From: Artemia franciscana
Taxonomy: Eukaryota > Arthropoda > Branchiopoda > Anostraca > Artemiidae
Direction: 5' to 3'
NCBI RefSeq assembly: GCF_032884065.1
Contig: NC_088868.1
Location: 38,866,867 to 38,930,866 of the forward strand
DNA: 64,000 bases
Position numbers and translations under genes: made by a program. Every line of letters starts with the position of its first letter. The stretch's first letter is position 1. A model generated the notes under the pieces. It was not told the origin of the DNA and made no database searches. It saw only the letters and a list, made by a program, of their open reading frames with translations. Shown here piece by piece: positions 45,857 through 57,036 of this stretch.

Positions 45857-47715
45857 GTAGGCTTCACACATCCTGAACTTCATCTTTTTTTTGCACATTC
45901 AAAATGAAAATGTGTATCTTCTGCTTCCTTTGAAAATGCGTTGGGGTGTTAAAGATATGTGTTTGTTAAACTTGAGTGTACTGGTTTCATTTAGAAGGGA
46001 ACATATAGTAAAAATAGTCCTGGATGGTTTTAATAATTCGAAAATAACAATTTATATCTCAGTTAAACTATCAAACAATGCAAGAAACCTTATTTCATTT
46101 GGGACATTTTTCTAGGTTTTGAACTTTTTTTTAGCTTTTGGATCTCACTATAACTCTTACAATTAAGAAAAATTGAGATATTTTCTTTGTTTTTCATGTA
46201 AGGATTTAGATGTATGCAATTAAAGCAATATGATTATTGTGATATTTATGTTAAAATACCACCCCAATAGTCAATTAATTCTTTCAAAAATTATTAAGTT
46301 TCATCTGATTTTAATGCAACACTGTCGCTGAAGAAGTAAATAATGTATCTGATTTTTAATCAGCCTCATAGATACAATGTTGATTTACAATCAAATAAAA
46401 AGTTTTTTCAGAAACATTTCTAGTTATAAAATTTAATGTTTGACTTTGGCGTTATGTTCCCAGGACATTTGATAGCTTATGTTTGCTTTCTATTACCAGT
46501 GGCCTGACAACATTATTCTTTTTTTTATATTTCTTTTAAAAGTCTTAATGGTCACATACAGTCGTTGGATTTGAAAGACACAAAAAAGAATTGCTTGATT
46601 TTAAGGTTGTCGTAATTCCCTTATTAAGCAAAATATTCAGTATGCGTACTGCATAATGAATATTTATTTTGTTATATTGTAGGTGGATGAAGCTCTTGTT
46701 GAAGTTCTTGCTATACTGTAGGCGGATGAAATTCTGGCAATGAGTATAGCTTATGTTATTAGCTTTTTGATCACCGTAAACACCTTGATATTTCACAGAA
46801 AATAAGTTCAGATGTTTTTGAAAGATTTACCTAAAAGGTAAAATTACCTAAAGGTAAAAGGTAAAATTACCTTTAGAAATCAGAAATCTGTTATTTACTC
46901 GTAAGATAAAACCTTGATTGCTTTGATTTGACAAACTTTTTGGGTATAGTAAAAAAATATTTGAATATATTATAGTATAAGTACAAATATTAAAATTGTT
47001 AGAAATAAATATCGTAACCTGGAGCCATGCGGCTTTGCCACCGGGCGCTCGCGCTTGAAAAGCGCCAAGTTTGCATACATTTATTTCCATTGTTACTCTT
47101 CTTCCAACTGCAGATAATAAGAACTTCCTCTTGATTTAATTTCGCCAGGTTAGGTTCGATACAACCGTTCTGAGAAAATTTGATTGTTTTTTGTTGTTGT
47201 TTTTTACAAGAAATTTCAATATATCAGTTTTAAGAAAAGAAAAGAAACTATGCAGCTGATTTGAAGGAAATTTAAACACACCTATACACATATATTGCTC
47301 GTTTATAATTGTCTATATTTTTAGTTGGTTGGAGAACTTTTAAGCTACGCAATCGTTTAAAACGATAAAATACCACATACAATTAATCGTGATTAAAAAC
47401 AGGTGTACAGAGGTTAATGACTGCAAATTCGATAGTTTGTCCTTGCAACTTTGCCCTGCTATTGCAAGAACCAATTTATGTACTACCTCAATCTTAAGAA
47501 TTTGAAAATACCAAATTAAAACAGGAGTTAAGAACTCGTAGTGTAATAAGAATAATGCCTCATGTTGGTTTTTTTAAAAGTAATCATTGGAGTAACAATC
47601 TTAACATTAAATTTATAGTAACTTTGTAATGTTAGGAATACTAAAACTAGAATTGTGAACCAAGTAAAAGAAGAGACTTAATGGTTTATTTTGAGTGAAT
47701 TTTATATTATTTTAG
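45857..47715 (+). other. Zinc-finger gene intron 2
   Basis: AT-rich, ending in TTATTTTAG. A GC-richer 60-bp patch at 47020-47075 (CCACCGGGCGCTCGCGCTTG) stands out from its surroundings and may be a small repeat. No exon was recognised. Confidence 0.55.
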
Positions 47716-49157
47716 TTGTCCCTGCTGCCACATTCTATGATTATGATGCCAGTAATCAAATATTTGCATTACCCAGCATGCCCGGACACACGAGAAACTG
47801 TCAAAAGTCCAAAGAAATACCACGTCACATCGATGTATTTGCTGAAAATGATGGAACAAACCAGGGTTTTTTTCATACTGGAGAAGAAACATCTGAATTT
47901 GACACGAGTGAGAGAAAATTCAAGAAAACTCGCGCTGGAGAAAAATTTTTCGAGTGTGATGTATGTGAGAAAAAATTCCACCGAAAAAACCATTTATCTC
48001 GACATCAAATAACTCATACTGGAGAAAAACCTTTTGCTTGTGATGCATGTGAGAAACGCTTTAGTTCAAGTAATGGCTTATCTTATCATCAAAAAACTCA
48101 CACTGGTGAAAAACCTTTCAAATGTGAATTATGTGAGAAAGCATTCCACCGGAAAGACTATTTAGCTCTTCATCAAATAACTCATACTGGAGAAAAACCC
48201 TTTGCTTGTGATGCATGTGAGAAATCCTTTAGTTCAAGTTCTGGTTTATCTTATCATAAAAAAAGTCACTCTACAGAATTTTTTTTCGAATGTAGCGTCT
48301 ATGAGAAAAAATTCCACCGAAAAGACCATTTATCTCCTCATCAGATAACTCATGCGGGAGAAAAAGTTTTTGAATGTGATATGTGTGAGAAAACATTCCA
48401 CCGGAAAGACTATTTATCTCGTCATCAAATAACTCATACTGGCGAAAAACCTTTTGCATGTGATACATGTGAGAAATCCTTTAGTTCAAGTTCCAGTTTA
48501 TCTTATCATAAAAAAAGTCACTCAACAGAAAATTCTTTCGGATGTGGTGTTTGTGGGAAAATATTCCACCGAAAAGACCATTTATCTCGTCATCAATTAG
48601 TACATACTGGTGAAAAACTTTTCGAATGTAAAATATGTGAAAAGAGATTCCAGGGGAAAGACTTTTTATTTCGTCATCAAATAACTCATACTGGAGAAAA
48701 ACCTTTTACATGTGATATATGTGAGAAATCATTTAGGTATAGTTCCAGCTTATCTTATCATAAAAAAAGTCACACTGAAGAAAAACCCTTTGAATGTGGC
48801 GTCTGTGGGAAAACCTTCCACCGAAAAGACCATTTGTCTCGTCATCAAATAGTACATACTGGTGAAAAAGTGGTCGAATGCGAAATCTGTGAGAAAAAAT
48901 TCCAGGCGAAAGACTATTTATCTCGTCATCAAAAAATTCATACTGGAGAAAAACCATTCCAATGTGATGTATGTGGGAAAACATTCCGTTTAAAAACCCT
49001 CCTATCTAGTCATCAAAGAACTCATACTAGAGGAAAACCTTTCGAATGTAATATATGTAAGAAATCCTTTTCTTCAAGAGCTGGTGCCTCTTACCATAAA
49101 AAATGTCATATTGGAGACAAACCTGATGGGGTACATGTTGAAGAACATTCCCCTTAA
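47716..49157 (+). CDS. C2H2 zinc-finger gene, last exon with 14 fingers
   Basis: Joined to the two upstream exons it gives a 547-residue protein, presumably a sequence-specific nuclear DNA-binding regulator. After about 75 linker residues, 14 fingers run from residue about 146 to 532 with TGEKPF-type linkers (HTGEKPFACDACEK, HTGEKPFKCELCEK). Thirteen keep C-x2-C-x12-H-x3-H; finger 5 reads CSVYEKKFHRKDHLSPHQITH without its second Cys (Tyr instead), so it is probably not folded. Fingers fall into two kinds, HRKDHLSRHQ and SSSSLSYHKK, in the order H S H S H H S H H S H H L S, showing internal duplication of two- and three-finger blocks. There is no KRAB, BTB or ZAD domain in view. The stop is at 49155-49157. 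Confidence 0.93.
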
Positions 49158-49832
49158 AACTCACCTTTCTCTTGTTAAAGAAGCTCGTGCTAGCGAAAAT
49201 TCGCTAGCACGAGTTTCTCATCTAATTAATGTAATTAGTCTAATTATGTAATTAATTAGTTCTCATGTAATTATCTGTAATCTAATCTAACTAATTAATC
49301 TCATCTAATTAATGTAAGAATTGCTTTATTTTTAAGTATCAATTAATATAAACCACCCAGGTGAACTAGGTAATTAGATCACAAGTTATTTCGAGTTTAA
49401 TTTGACAGTATACTCAAGATCTTCTTTTCCGTGTGTGTTGTTAACTTTGTTTGGGTCTTAGATGTTTTTTTTCTTTTTTTTGTAATTCTTTGCCTTTTTT
49501 AGTCGATTACAAAATTTAAGTTTTAATCTTTTATAAATAGGGAACGTTTTTCTTTTTATCATGTGAATGAGTTTATTATTACTGAGAACATTTAGGAGTT
49601 TTTTTTTTTTTTTGATGAAAGACATTTTGATTTAATAAAAAAAGGTCATGGGTTGATATTTTGTATTTAAACACAGGAATGTGCTACAAGTTTTTGTGAG
49701 GAAAAGATGTCCTAGTTAAATAAGAACTCCTAAAAATTCTTTATGAAAAAGTGTTCTTCACAATTGTCGACTCTAGTGAGCATTCAGAACAGACTAGTGA
49801 GACCATGCAATATTTTGCATTGGTATAGAACA
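49158..49832 (+). other. 3' flank of the zinc-finger gene
   Basis: A near-palindrome GCTAGCGAAAATTCGCTAGC lies at about 49190-49209, just after the stop, followed by TAATTAATCTAATTA repeats. A candidate poly(A) signal AATAAA is at 49634-49639. The transcript end is not certain. Confidence 0.45.
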
Positions 49833-50895
49833 AACATACTTATGTCAGTAGTTGAATTTGACTCAAGAAAAGGTCTTCAAGGAAATACTCTGCGAATTTC
49901 AAATTTGTGAATTCCTAGAACCTGTCTCTGTACTTTGTTTTGATTTAAATTATAATCTTAACAGAAGATGTTATGTTAAGACATATGTTCAATAAATTTG
50001 TTAAGTTAAAGGCTTATTCACAATTATATCCTGTAAGGGACCTACAGAAGACAGTTTTGTAAATGTTAAGTATTGGTTTTTTAGTGCTCTGATTGGGTCT
50101 GTAGTGACTTGAATACTTTCTTTAATGATAACAATAAAGTTTATTATAAGCCTAATAATTGCTTTCAATACCGTATTCTATAGCATATATCACAGTATAT
50201 GAACCCCCAGAAAAATTGTCTCCGCTTCTCAAAAAACAAAAACAGAGAAAAAAACTAAAACTATTCTCCTATAGTTATCACGTCATTAATGTATTAGAAA
50301 AGCTGGAAGATTGTCCGTTTTAAAACCGATAGTCGGATCCCGGGGAATCTTATGGCTTAACAAAAAAAAAACATACTTTTGTCAGTAGTTGAATTTGACT
50401 CGAGAAAATGTCTTCAAGGAAATACTCTGCGAATTTCAAATTTGTGAATACCTAGAACCTGTCTCTGTACTTTGTTTTGATTTAAATTATAATCTTAACA
50501 CAAGACGTTATGTTAAGACAGATATGTTTGATAAATTTGTTAGGTCAAAGGCTTATTCACAATTATATCCTCTTGACCTACAGAAGACAGTTTCCTAAAT
50601 GTGAATTTGTTTAGTATTTTTTTTTTTGTTAGTGCCTTGGACACGTTTCTAGTGAGTTGAACACTTTTTTTTAATGATAACAATAAAGTTTATTATAAGC
50701 TGAATAATTGCTTATAATACCGTATTCTATAGCATATATCACAGTATATGAACCCCCAGAAAAAATTGTCTCCGCTTCTCAAAAACAGAGAAGAAAAAAA
50801 CCTATATTAATCACTTCATTAATGTATTTGAAAAGCTGAAAGATTGTCCGTTTTAAATCGATAGTTGGATCCCGGTGAATCTTACGGTTTAACAA
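49833..50895 (+). repeat. Tandem duplication, 538-bp unit
   Basis: ACATACTTATGTCAGTAGTT at 49833 and ACATACTTTTGTCAGTAGTT at 50371 start two copies that stay close through GAAATACTCTGCGAATTTCA, CCTGTCTCTGTACTTTGTTT, AACAATAAAGTTTATTATAA, CAGTATATGAACCCCCAGAA and GGATCCCGGGGAATCTTA. A shorter, more diverged third copy of the first part is at about 52735-52860. The unit includes the AATAAA-containing end seen in each copy. Confidence 0.92.
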
Positions 50896-51251
50896 AAAAA
50901 AACAAAAAAACTGGAAGCAAAAGCTATTGGCATCTACTAGAATATAATCCATGTCATCTTCTCTTAGATTACACCAAGGGTAAGAATAATCTGCGACTGA
51001 GGCCAGTTTTTTACATTAAAACATATTACTTCTACTTTTCAATGATAGATAGTTTACTTGAATGGGAAACCAAGCCCCTAATTTGTGAAACGGTTAGCCA
51101 AATTTCCAATAATGAATTTAAGCCAAATATAACAAGACGGTATGCTCAAAACCAAAAATGTCTTAAACCCGGGCATAAGACTAAAATGTCTTGGACCTCG
51201 ATAGAAGGCCTTAAGGATGACTTGGGTAACTACAAGTCAAAATTGCTTTAA
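50896..51251 (+). pseudogene. Coding-like segment of unknown family, copy A
   Basis: A frame open from 50865 to 51251 reads LLEYNPCHLLLDYTKGKNNL, then YYFYFSMIDSLLEWETKPLI, RRYAQNQKCLKPGHKTKMSW and TSIEGLKDDLGNYKSKLL. A second locus (54605-54790 and 55560-55620) encodes a recognisably similar sequence, with about 60% identical residues over the first 50. I do not know the family. It may be a decayed exon of a duplicated gene or part of an unrecognised mobile element; the start codon at 50865 lies in repeat-unit sequence and is probably not real. Confidence 0.45.
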
Positions 51252-51660
51252 AATCATTCCTAGGACTCAATCAATACCCGTCGCAGAACTTCTTTTTGTT
51301 ACGCTTATAGCTTCTTCAGTTTCCTCTTTCGCAAACGATTCGATCAAATCACAGTCATTTCCTCTCAGTGGACACTAATCCTCTAATGCGTTCGATAGTT
51401 TTTCTCTAAAAAAAAAAACATCAAATCGGTTTCTTTGCTTTTGACACTATAATATGACAACTATATTATATCTGGGACTGCTGAACGTTAGAGCTTGTTT
51501 TATTTTTCTCAAACAAAAGGAATTTGAATTACTCTTTCCGTAAAACTGAGTAAGCTCCTCCTGAATTTTCGGATAGCTATCCTCTTTTTCTGTCACCCTC
51601 TTCTCTGTCGCCCGCTCATTAGGAAGGGTAAAGGAAGTATCGACCAAATTTTCACTCTTA
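51252..51660. other. Unassigned
   Basis: A 66-codon - strand frame (51447-51647, RVTEKEDSYPKIQEELTQFY) is lysine/glutamate-rich but unrecognised. Confidence 0.3.
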
Positions 51661-52190
51661 GGTTAGTACTGATTAGTGTTATTTACGAGAATAACACTGC
51701 AGTGATTAGAATGAATTTAGTGGTAGGGAATGAGGTTAGCAACTGGTTTCGTATTAAATCAGGAGTTAATCTGGGGTTTGTTCTATCCCCTTTTATGCTG
51801 ATCCTTTTGGATAGGCTTTATTTCAAGGAGCACATGATAGGCAATGGGAGAACACGGAATCAAACGGGGAGAAAAACTTTCCTGGACTTAGATTATGCCA
51901 ACCACAACTATCCTAGATACAATTCGAAGGCTAGGAATAAGCGAAGATGAAAGGGTGAAGTTGGGTAACGAAAAGATTGATTAGGTGGACAGCTTCACTT
52001 ACCTTGGTAGTACTATTAGTATTGACGGTGGGAGCAGTGAAGATATTAAAAGTAGAATAGCCAAGGTTCAGGGTGTTTTCTCACAGTTAAAAAAAAGTTT
52101 GGAAGAATAGGAAGATAATCATGCAAACCAAGATTAGAATATTGGAAGTTACAGTGGCAACAGTGCTCGAATATGAAAATTGTCCGATGG
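51661..52190 (+). pseudogene. RTE-like LINE fragment
   Basis: Reads MNLVVGNEVSNWFRIKSGVN, LGFVLSPFMLILLDRLYF, KTFLDLDYAN at the catalytic box, then LGISEDERVKLGNEKID, VDSFTYLGSTISIDGGSSED and KVQGVFSQL. It is the same family as 37990-39746, truncated at both ends. About 200 bp is missing after the catalytic box. Confidence 0.85.
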
Positions 52191-52860
52191 TAGATAATAA
52201 AAACGAGACCAGTGACACAGCCAGAAAACAAAGGAGTATATTCTTGTAACCTTTCAAAACACTTGGGATAGGAAAGCGTAAATGATGATAAGGGATTGTT
52301 TAGAGGTATTTTCGTTGACCTCGCAACTGAAAAAAATTGCATAACAGGAAAAAGATAATGCTTTATACTCGTTTCTTTTAAGTCGTCTTAAAAAAGTTGC
52401 GTCATGAGTCAAACATAACACACATCTGAAATGGATCTACGATTTAAGATTAAACAAGTTTAATAAAACCATAACTCTTAAATGCTGAAATAGCGCCTTA
52501 GTTGGCTTGTAACTCCTAGATCGATACTAAGGCCACTGCTTGTCTAATAATTTTCCTCGACTGTACCCCTAAACCCCAGTGGTATAATTCCAGGTAACAT
52601 TTAAAAATTAAAATGTTTTCACTCTTGTAACATTAATAAATCAAAAGTTTTTAAGATTTCAAAGAATAAATATGAGCATATGTATATTAAACTGAAAATG
52701 CCATTTGAATACAGGTATAAAACCACTATACTTTGTCACTAGACCAATTTTACTCAAGGAAAAACTTTTGCACATTTGAAATTTATGAATCCCCACAATC
52801 TGTCTCTGTGTTTTGTGTTTATTTAATTAACGTGAACACAAGAGGATATTCAATATATTT
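52191..52860. other. Intergenic, with diverged copy of the 538-bp unit
   Basis: At 52735-52860 TTTTACTCAAGGAAAAACTT, GAATCCCCACAATCTGTCTC and TGTTTATTTAATTAACGT follow the 49850-49970 sequence loosely. The rest is unassigned. Confidence 0.45.
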
Positions 52861-53760
52861 GAAGTTCTCTTTATGAATAACGCAGTGTGCATATGTAGCA
52901 GTCCTATATGCTTCAAGCCCATTTCGTCATACAAAGCTTGAAACAGCCTCGACTACAGTAGCTGTCCCTTTATTGAATTGACTGTTTTAGCTGCAGTTTG
53001 AAGAATTTTGTACAGGTTCGGGCTCAAATCTTTTGAGGCTAATCCACTATGAATGATGAAGTAGGTCCATTTCATATTTTTTGCAACAGCTCTAACCAAA
53101 ACTAGGAGTTCAATGTATTGGCCTACCACAGATCTGGATCCACCTGTGTACAAGTGAACGTATTTAGTCTATTGTATATCATTTTGTTAAAAAAAAAATT
53201 GTCAACAAGATCAAAAATACTCTAGATGGTTAAAGGCTCACAAAAAGATATCATTTGTCTTATATGTCTATCAACAATTATTCTAACACAAGCCAATAAG
53301 CAATATTGCCTATGTTTATTAGTCGCTTTATCCAAGTGAAGGCCGATAATGTTATGTTTTAGTTTTTCAAATAATTGAAATGTTCAAAAATTGGGGCAAG
53401 GGGTATGGATTTTAGTTGTTGAGCCAAATCATCTTCAAACATAGTAGAAACAATATAAACAGATGATGGTAATATTATAGTGCCACCTACCTTGAGACAG
53501 ATGTTGTATTTGCAATTCTGTGAGCAACCTTGAATTGCTTAAAGAGCTTTGGAAGTTACAGTTGTCATTTTGTTTTTAATTGTCTGTTGGGTTGAGTGAA
53601 AGCTGCCACACTTCTGAGCAAAAAATTCGTTTCGCTAGTTAACTCAATCAACCTGTTTTGTTTCTAAATGCCTCCTTAATTTAATAGGTTTCCCGCTATC
53701 AGATGCTAATATAGTTAAACATACTGCACATTGTTTTTTTTCACCGTATTTCTAAGTTTT
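52861..53760 (-). pseudogene. hAT transposase remnant (ZBED5-like)
   Basis: On the - strand, in order: EKKQCAVCLTILASDSGKP with IKLRRHLETKQ (BED zinc finger, C-x2-C...H), then NEFFAQKCGSFHSTQQ, SSVYIVSTMFEDDLAQQLKS, RQYCLLACVRIIVDRHIRQ with MISFCEPL, MKWTYFIIHSGLASKDLSPN, LYKILQTAAKTVNSIKGQLL and SRLFQALYDEMGLKHIGLL. From memory, this is the order of ZBED5/GTF2IRD2-like domesticated and mobile hAT transposases (RRHLETKHP, FLFCEPL, WTHCxIHREALASKxLSPxL, VKxVNFIKxRxLxSRLF). Multiple stops and frameshifts, and the last BED ligand His reads Gln. Terminal inverted repeats were not found. Confidence 0.85.
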
Positions 53761-54229
53761 TGGCAATCAGAGAGATGTCTGACCAAAGAATATGGGTAAC
53801 TTATTAGAGTTGCAATTGGTGCTAGTGTCGACAAGAAAAATAAACGCAATTTATTCTTTTTGTAACACTTGGCATTTTTATTTTCAGCGTAATAGTAAGG
53901 ACAATTAATTTAATAGTAATTATAGGGTATGAAGGGGAAAATTAATTTAATAGTAATTATAGGGTATGAAGGGGAAAATTTCAGATAATATTGGCGAGTA
54001 AGTTGAACTAAATCAAACACACTATGTACATGTAGGTGTATAAAGGGTGTAACTTAGAATTGGCTTGGTGTATAAGTTGAAATGTTTAAGGAATGATTGG
54101 GGGATGAAGAAGTGGCCAACAACCAATATGTGCACGCCGAGAAGGTATTGCAGCTGGAATGGTTGTCTTACCCAAAGAAGTGGTTACAAGTCTTCATAAA
54201 TAATTCTTAAAATTTATGTTTATTAATTA
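53761..54229 (+). other. Intergenic with a 40-bp duplication
   Basis: AATTAATTTAATAGTAATTA with TAGGGTATGAAGGGGAAAA occurs twice in succession at about 53903-53980, an exact or near-exact 40-bp duplication. A relic of the repeat at 34861-34930 follows at about 54005. Confidence 0.7.
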
Positions 54230-54590
54230 GTTGAATTTTTTGTTAGGAGTTGGTATTCAGTAGTTTGAATACTGAAGTACATTATAAATTTTTTGTGGAT
54301 AATTTGCTAAGACACAGAATTATTCACTGCTATCTCCTCTAAGGCGGCAGCAGAAGAGAAATTGGTAAAGGTGGTTAATGTGAATTTTTTTATTAGGAGT
54401 TGATATTCTGTAGTTTAAATACTGAAGTATGTTACAGTTTTTTTGCCAAAAAATTGTTCGACGAATTTACTAAGACACAGAATTATTCACAACTATCTCC
54501 TGGAAGTGGACAGCAAAAGAGAGATGGGTAAAGGTCAATATGCTATGCCTCAATTTAAGTATGGCAAAGTCGACAATAAGATCCCTGTAT
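54230..54590 (+). repeat. Tandem duplication, about 185-bp unit
   Basis: TTAGGAGTTGGTATTCAGTA, GTTTGAATACTGAAGTA, CTAAGACACAGAATTATTCA and CTATCTCCTCTAAGG are repeated once (TTAGGAGTTGATATTCTGTA and so on) about 180 bp later. Confidence 0.85.
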
Positions 54591-54604
54591 ATTTTAGGAC
54601 TTAA

Positions 54605-54799
54605 CCCCCAAAAGAATTAAAAACCTATTAGAATATTGGCCATGTCATCCTCTTCTAGATTACACTGAGGAAAAAAATAATCTACGCCTAAAGCTAGCCT
54701 CCCACTTTCAATCATATTACTCCTTCTTTTTAATGGTAGACAATTTGCTGGAATTCTCAACCAAGTCCCCAATTAAAATAATGCTCTAAACAAAAACGT
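54605..54799 (+). pseudogene. Coding-like segment of unknown family, copy B (first part)
   Basis: One frame reads LLEYWPCHPLLDYTEEKNNL, RLKLASHFQSYYSFFLMVDN and LLEFSTKSPI, matching copy A at 50930-51085. It then stops. The rest of the similarity resumes at 55560 (DYTEGLEDDWYKNWLKLL versus TSIEGLKDDLGNYKSKLL), so about 760 bp is inserted. Confidence 0.5.
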
Positions 54800-55559
54800 A
54801 TTTAACTTTTGCATTATACTTAAATATCTATGAAAATTATTCTGCTTGATTCAAAATTTGAATTTGAAGGTCTTCCATTTTACTCCTAAGCCGAGAAATA
54901 AGTGATTCATTCATTTTTAGTGATCCTAGTCCCTTATTCCTGTATAATATAGTCTTACTAATCCAATATAGCCTTTATTTTGGCAGCCATGATCTTTTCC
55001 TTTTCGATCTCAGCATCTACAAGTAAGACGTATTTTCAAAAATATCTTCTTTCAGGTTAACTATGCATAGTTGATACTTTGTTTTGCGTCAATCCACCGA
55101 ATCTACGAAAAATTAATCTATGTATCCTTTTGTAGCCTGATCATTAGTCGTTATATGTACAGCAGTTAGTTTTGCTGCAGCTATTTTAATTCCACCTATG
55201 GAAGCTAGTCAGATTCTATGATGAATTATAGGGCGTGCTTTAGGAATAAAAATTTATGTACCGGTCTTTTCATCCTTTATTTTTGAAAAAGTTGACTTAA
55301 GTAGAATTGTTAGTGACACTGCTTTCCCTTTCTTAATAATTTCATGAAAGATTCATGATCTTTCCAAATAAGTTTTAGTCTTTTATTTTCTTTCAAACTT
55401 TCGCCTTTATAGATAAATTTTGTTGTTTTATCATCTTTAACCATTTGAGCCTCTTTGAAAGCCTTCGTCAGTCTTTTTTTGCTTGTTTGTCATATATTTC
55501 TAAAATCAGTTTCTTTTTATGTGTTGTTCATCATTATGATGGCCATCTGCCAACTTTCA
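54800..55559 (-). other. Insertion splitting copy B, with a coding-like frame
   Basis: The segment has no counterpart in copy A. On the - strand (about 55470-55315) one frame is open for over 50 codons (RLTKAFKEAQMVKDDKTTKF, IYKGESLKENKRLKLIWKDH) and another part reads KARPIIHHRIR. The basic, lysine-rich composition resembles LINE ORF1-type proteins, but the family is not established. Confidence 0.35.
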
Positions 55560-55639
55560 GGACTATACTGAAGGTCTTGAGGATGACTGGTATAAGAACT
55601 GGTTGAAATTACTTACTGTATATATAATATATCGGGGAG
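55560..55639 (+). pseudogene. Copy B, last part
   Basis: GAAGGTCTTGAGGATGACTG matches GAAGGCCTTAAGGATGACTT near the end of copy A. Confidence 0.45.
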
Positions 55640-55745
55640 GCGGTTGCATTTCAGTCACTTTTAACTCTTATAAAGGACACTAGAGCTTCTAATCTCCGTT
55701 CAAATGAGCTCCTTACGAAGTTTTTATGACAGCTCGTGTACAAAA
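55640..55745 (-). repeat. Inverted single copy of the AGTGCCC dispersed repeat
   Basis: The - strand reads AAGGAGCTCATTTGAACGGA, AGCTCTAGTGTCCTTTATAA and AGTTAAAAGTGACTG, the same blocks as in the tandem copies at 33820-34740. Confidence 0.6.
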
Positions 55746-56439
55746 GACCCTGTTAAACAAAAATACATGGTGCCAACATCAATCTCTATTTGGGCAGTGC
55801 TCCTGCACTGCCTATAGTATTAGGGATACTAGCACCTTGGAAACCTAATCCAATTGGAATATAGAAAATTAGCTAAAGGGGAGCTTGTTTAGATTGCGCT
55901 ATATAAATCTGATAATTCGTTCAATGTTGTCATGATACAAACGCATTTTCATTGTTTTCATTCTCCATCTCCTATCATTAGTTGAGTAAAAAATTAAAAT
56001 AAATAAGAGAAAAAGCATAGAAGGAAGCTTAATTTTTAAATAATCACTCCATTCGTTATCAACCATATAGCCTTGAAATAAAGAGGTGACCTCTGTCTCA
56101 TGGTCTGGGCTACTGACTCCTAAACATCCCATTGACCAAATCTCGTATGTTTTTTACTTTACTCCTAAAACATTAGAGTAGATATCCTAAAAATAATGAT
56201 TCGCTTGGTTTATTCAGGGTGATTTTAGGGAAAAGAACCAATTTGAAGAATATATAAAATATGATTTTGTACCTAACAAATAATAAAGTAATTCGTTCGT
56301 TTAATTTATTTATTCTTAATTAATATTATTATTATCTTTAATACTTAAATTTTTACCAGGGAGAAAGAATATATCATTAGGCAATACTGATAAAAATTTG
56401 ACATTTTCAAAATGTCACGGGTGTCCCAAACTCGAAACA
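55746..56439. other. Intergenic, no supported gene
   Basis: A 77-codon - strand frame at 55899-56132 is unrecognised. AT-rich sequence precedes the LINE 3' end. Confidence 0.4.
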
Positions 56440-56550
56440 ATTAATTGAAGTCCATTACAAGCAAAGCTTCTTGGGCCTAGTAACTGCTTTACTTTTGCAA
56501 TAGTTTTTCTTTTAGTATTAATAAATTGATTGATTGATTGATTGAAGTTG
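56440..56550 (+). pseudogene. LINE 3' end, same family as 10020-10705
   Basis: CAAAGCTTCTTGGGCCTAGT, GCAATAGTTTTTCTTTTAGT and ATTAATAAATTGATTGATTG match the stem-loop and (GATT)n tail at 10615-10700. Upstream coding sequence is missing. Confidence 0.7.
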
Positions 56551-57036
56551 AATAAATCTTTCATTTGTATATATTAGGCTGTTTTTTCTTAGTATTTATC
56601 TTAATTACCTTCATTCGCACTTCTGAGCAAAAAGGTCTAAGGGATCTATGTTACTCCGTGAATGATGATAGCCAGCACCGATTACTGATCTGGATCATGC
56701 CAGCAGTATTTCCAGTTCCTGCATGACCACTAGTTATCCAGTGATTTCTTGAAAGCTACAGGTGAAGTTTCTGACACTGTAGACTCGCAGAGGGAATTCC
56801 AGTCGTTGACAACTCTTTCGGAGAAGAAGTTTTAACGTATTCTTGTGTTCACGTGGCATTCAGAAAGTTCCTTTGAATGGCCTCTTATATGGGATGGGTG
56901 GGACTTGTTCAGGTAGAGAAAAATACATGTGTCGTTGGAGAGTGAATTGGTCAGTAGTATGTCACCTTGTTTGCAGCAGTACACCAGTGTAGGTAGTTGT
57001 TTTTTTTTTTTAGTTTTTCATCATAAAGAAGGTCAT

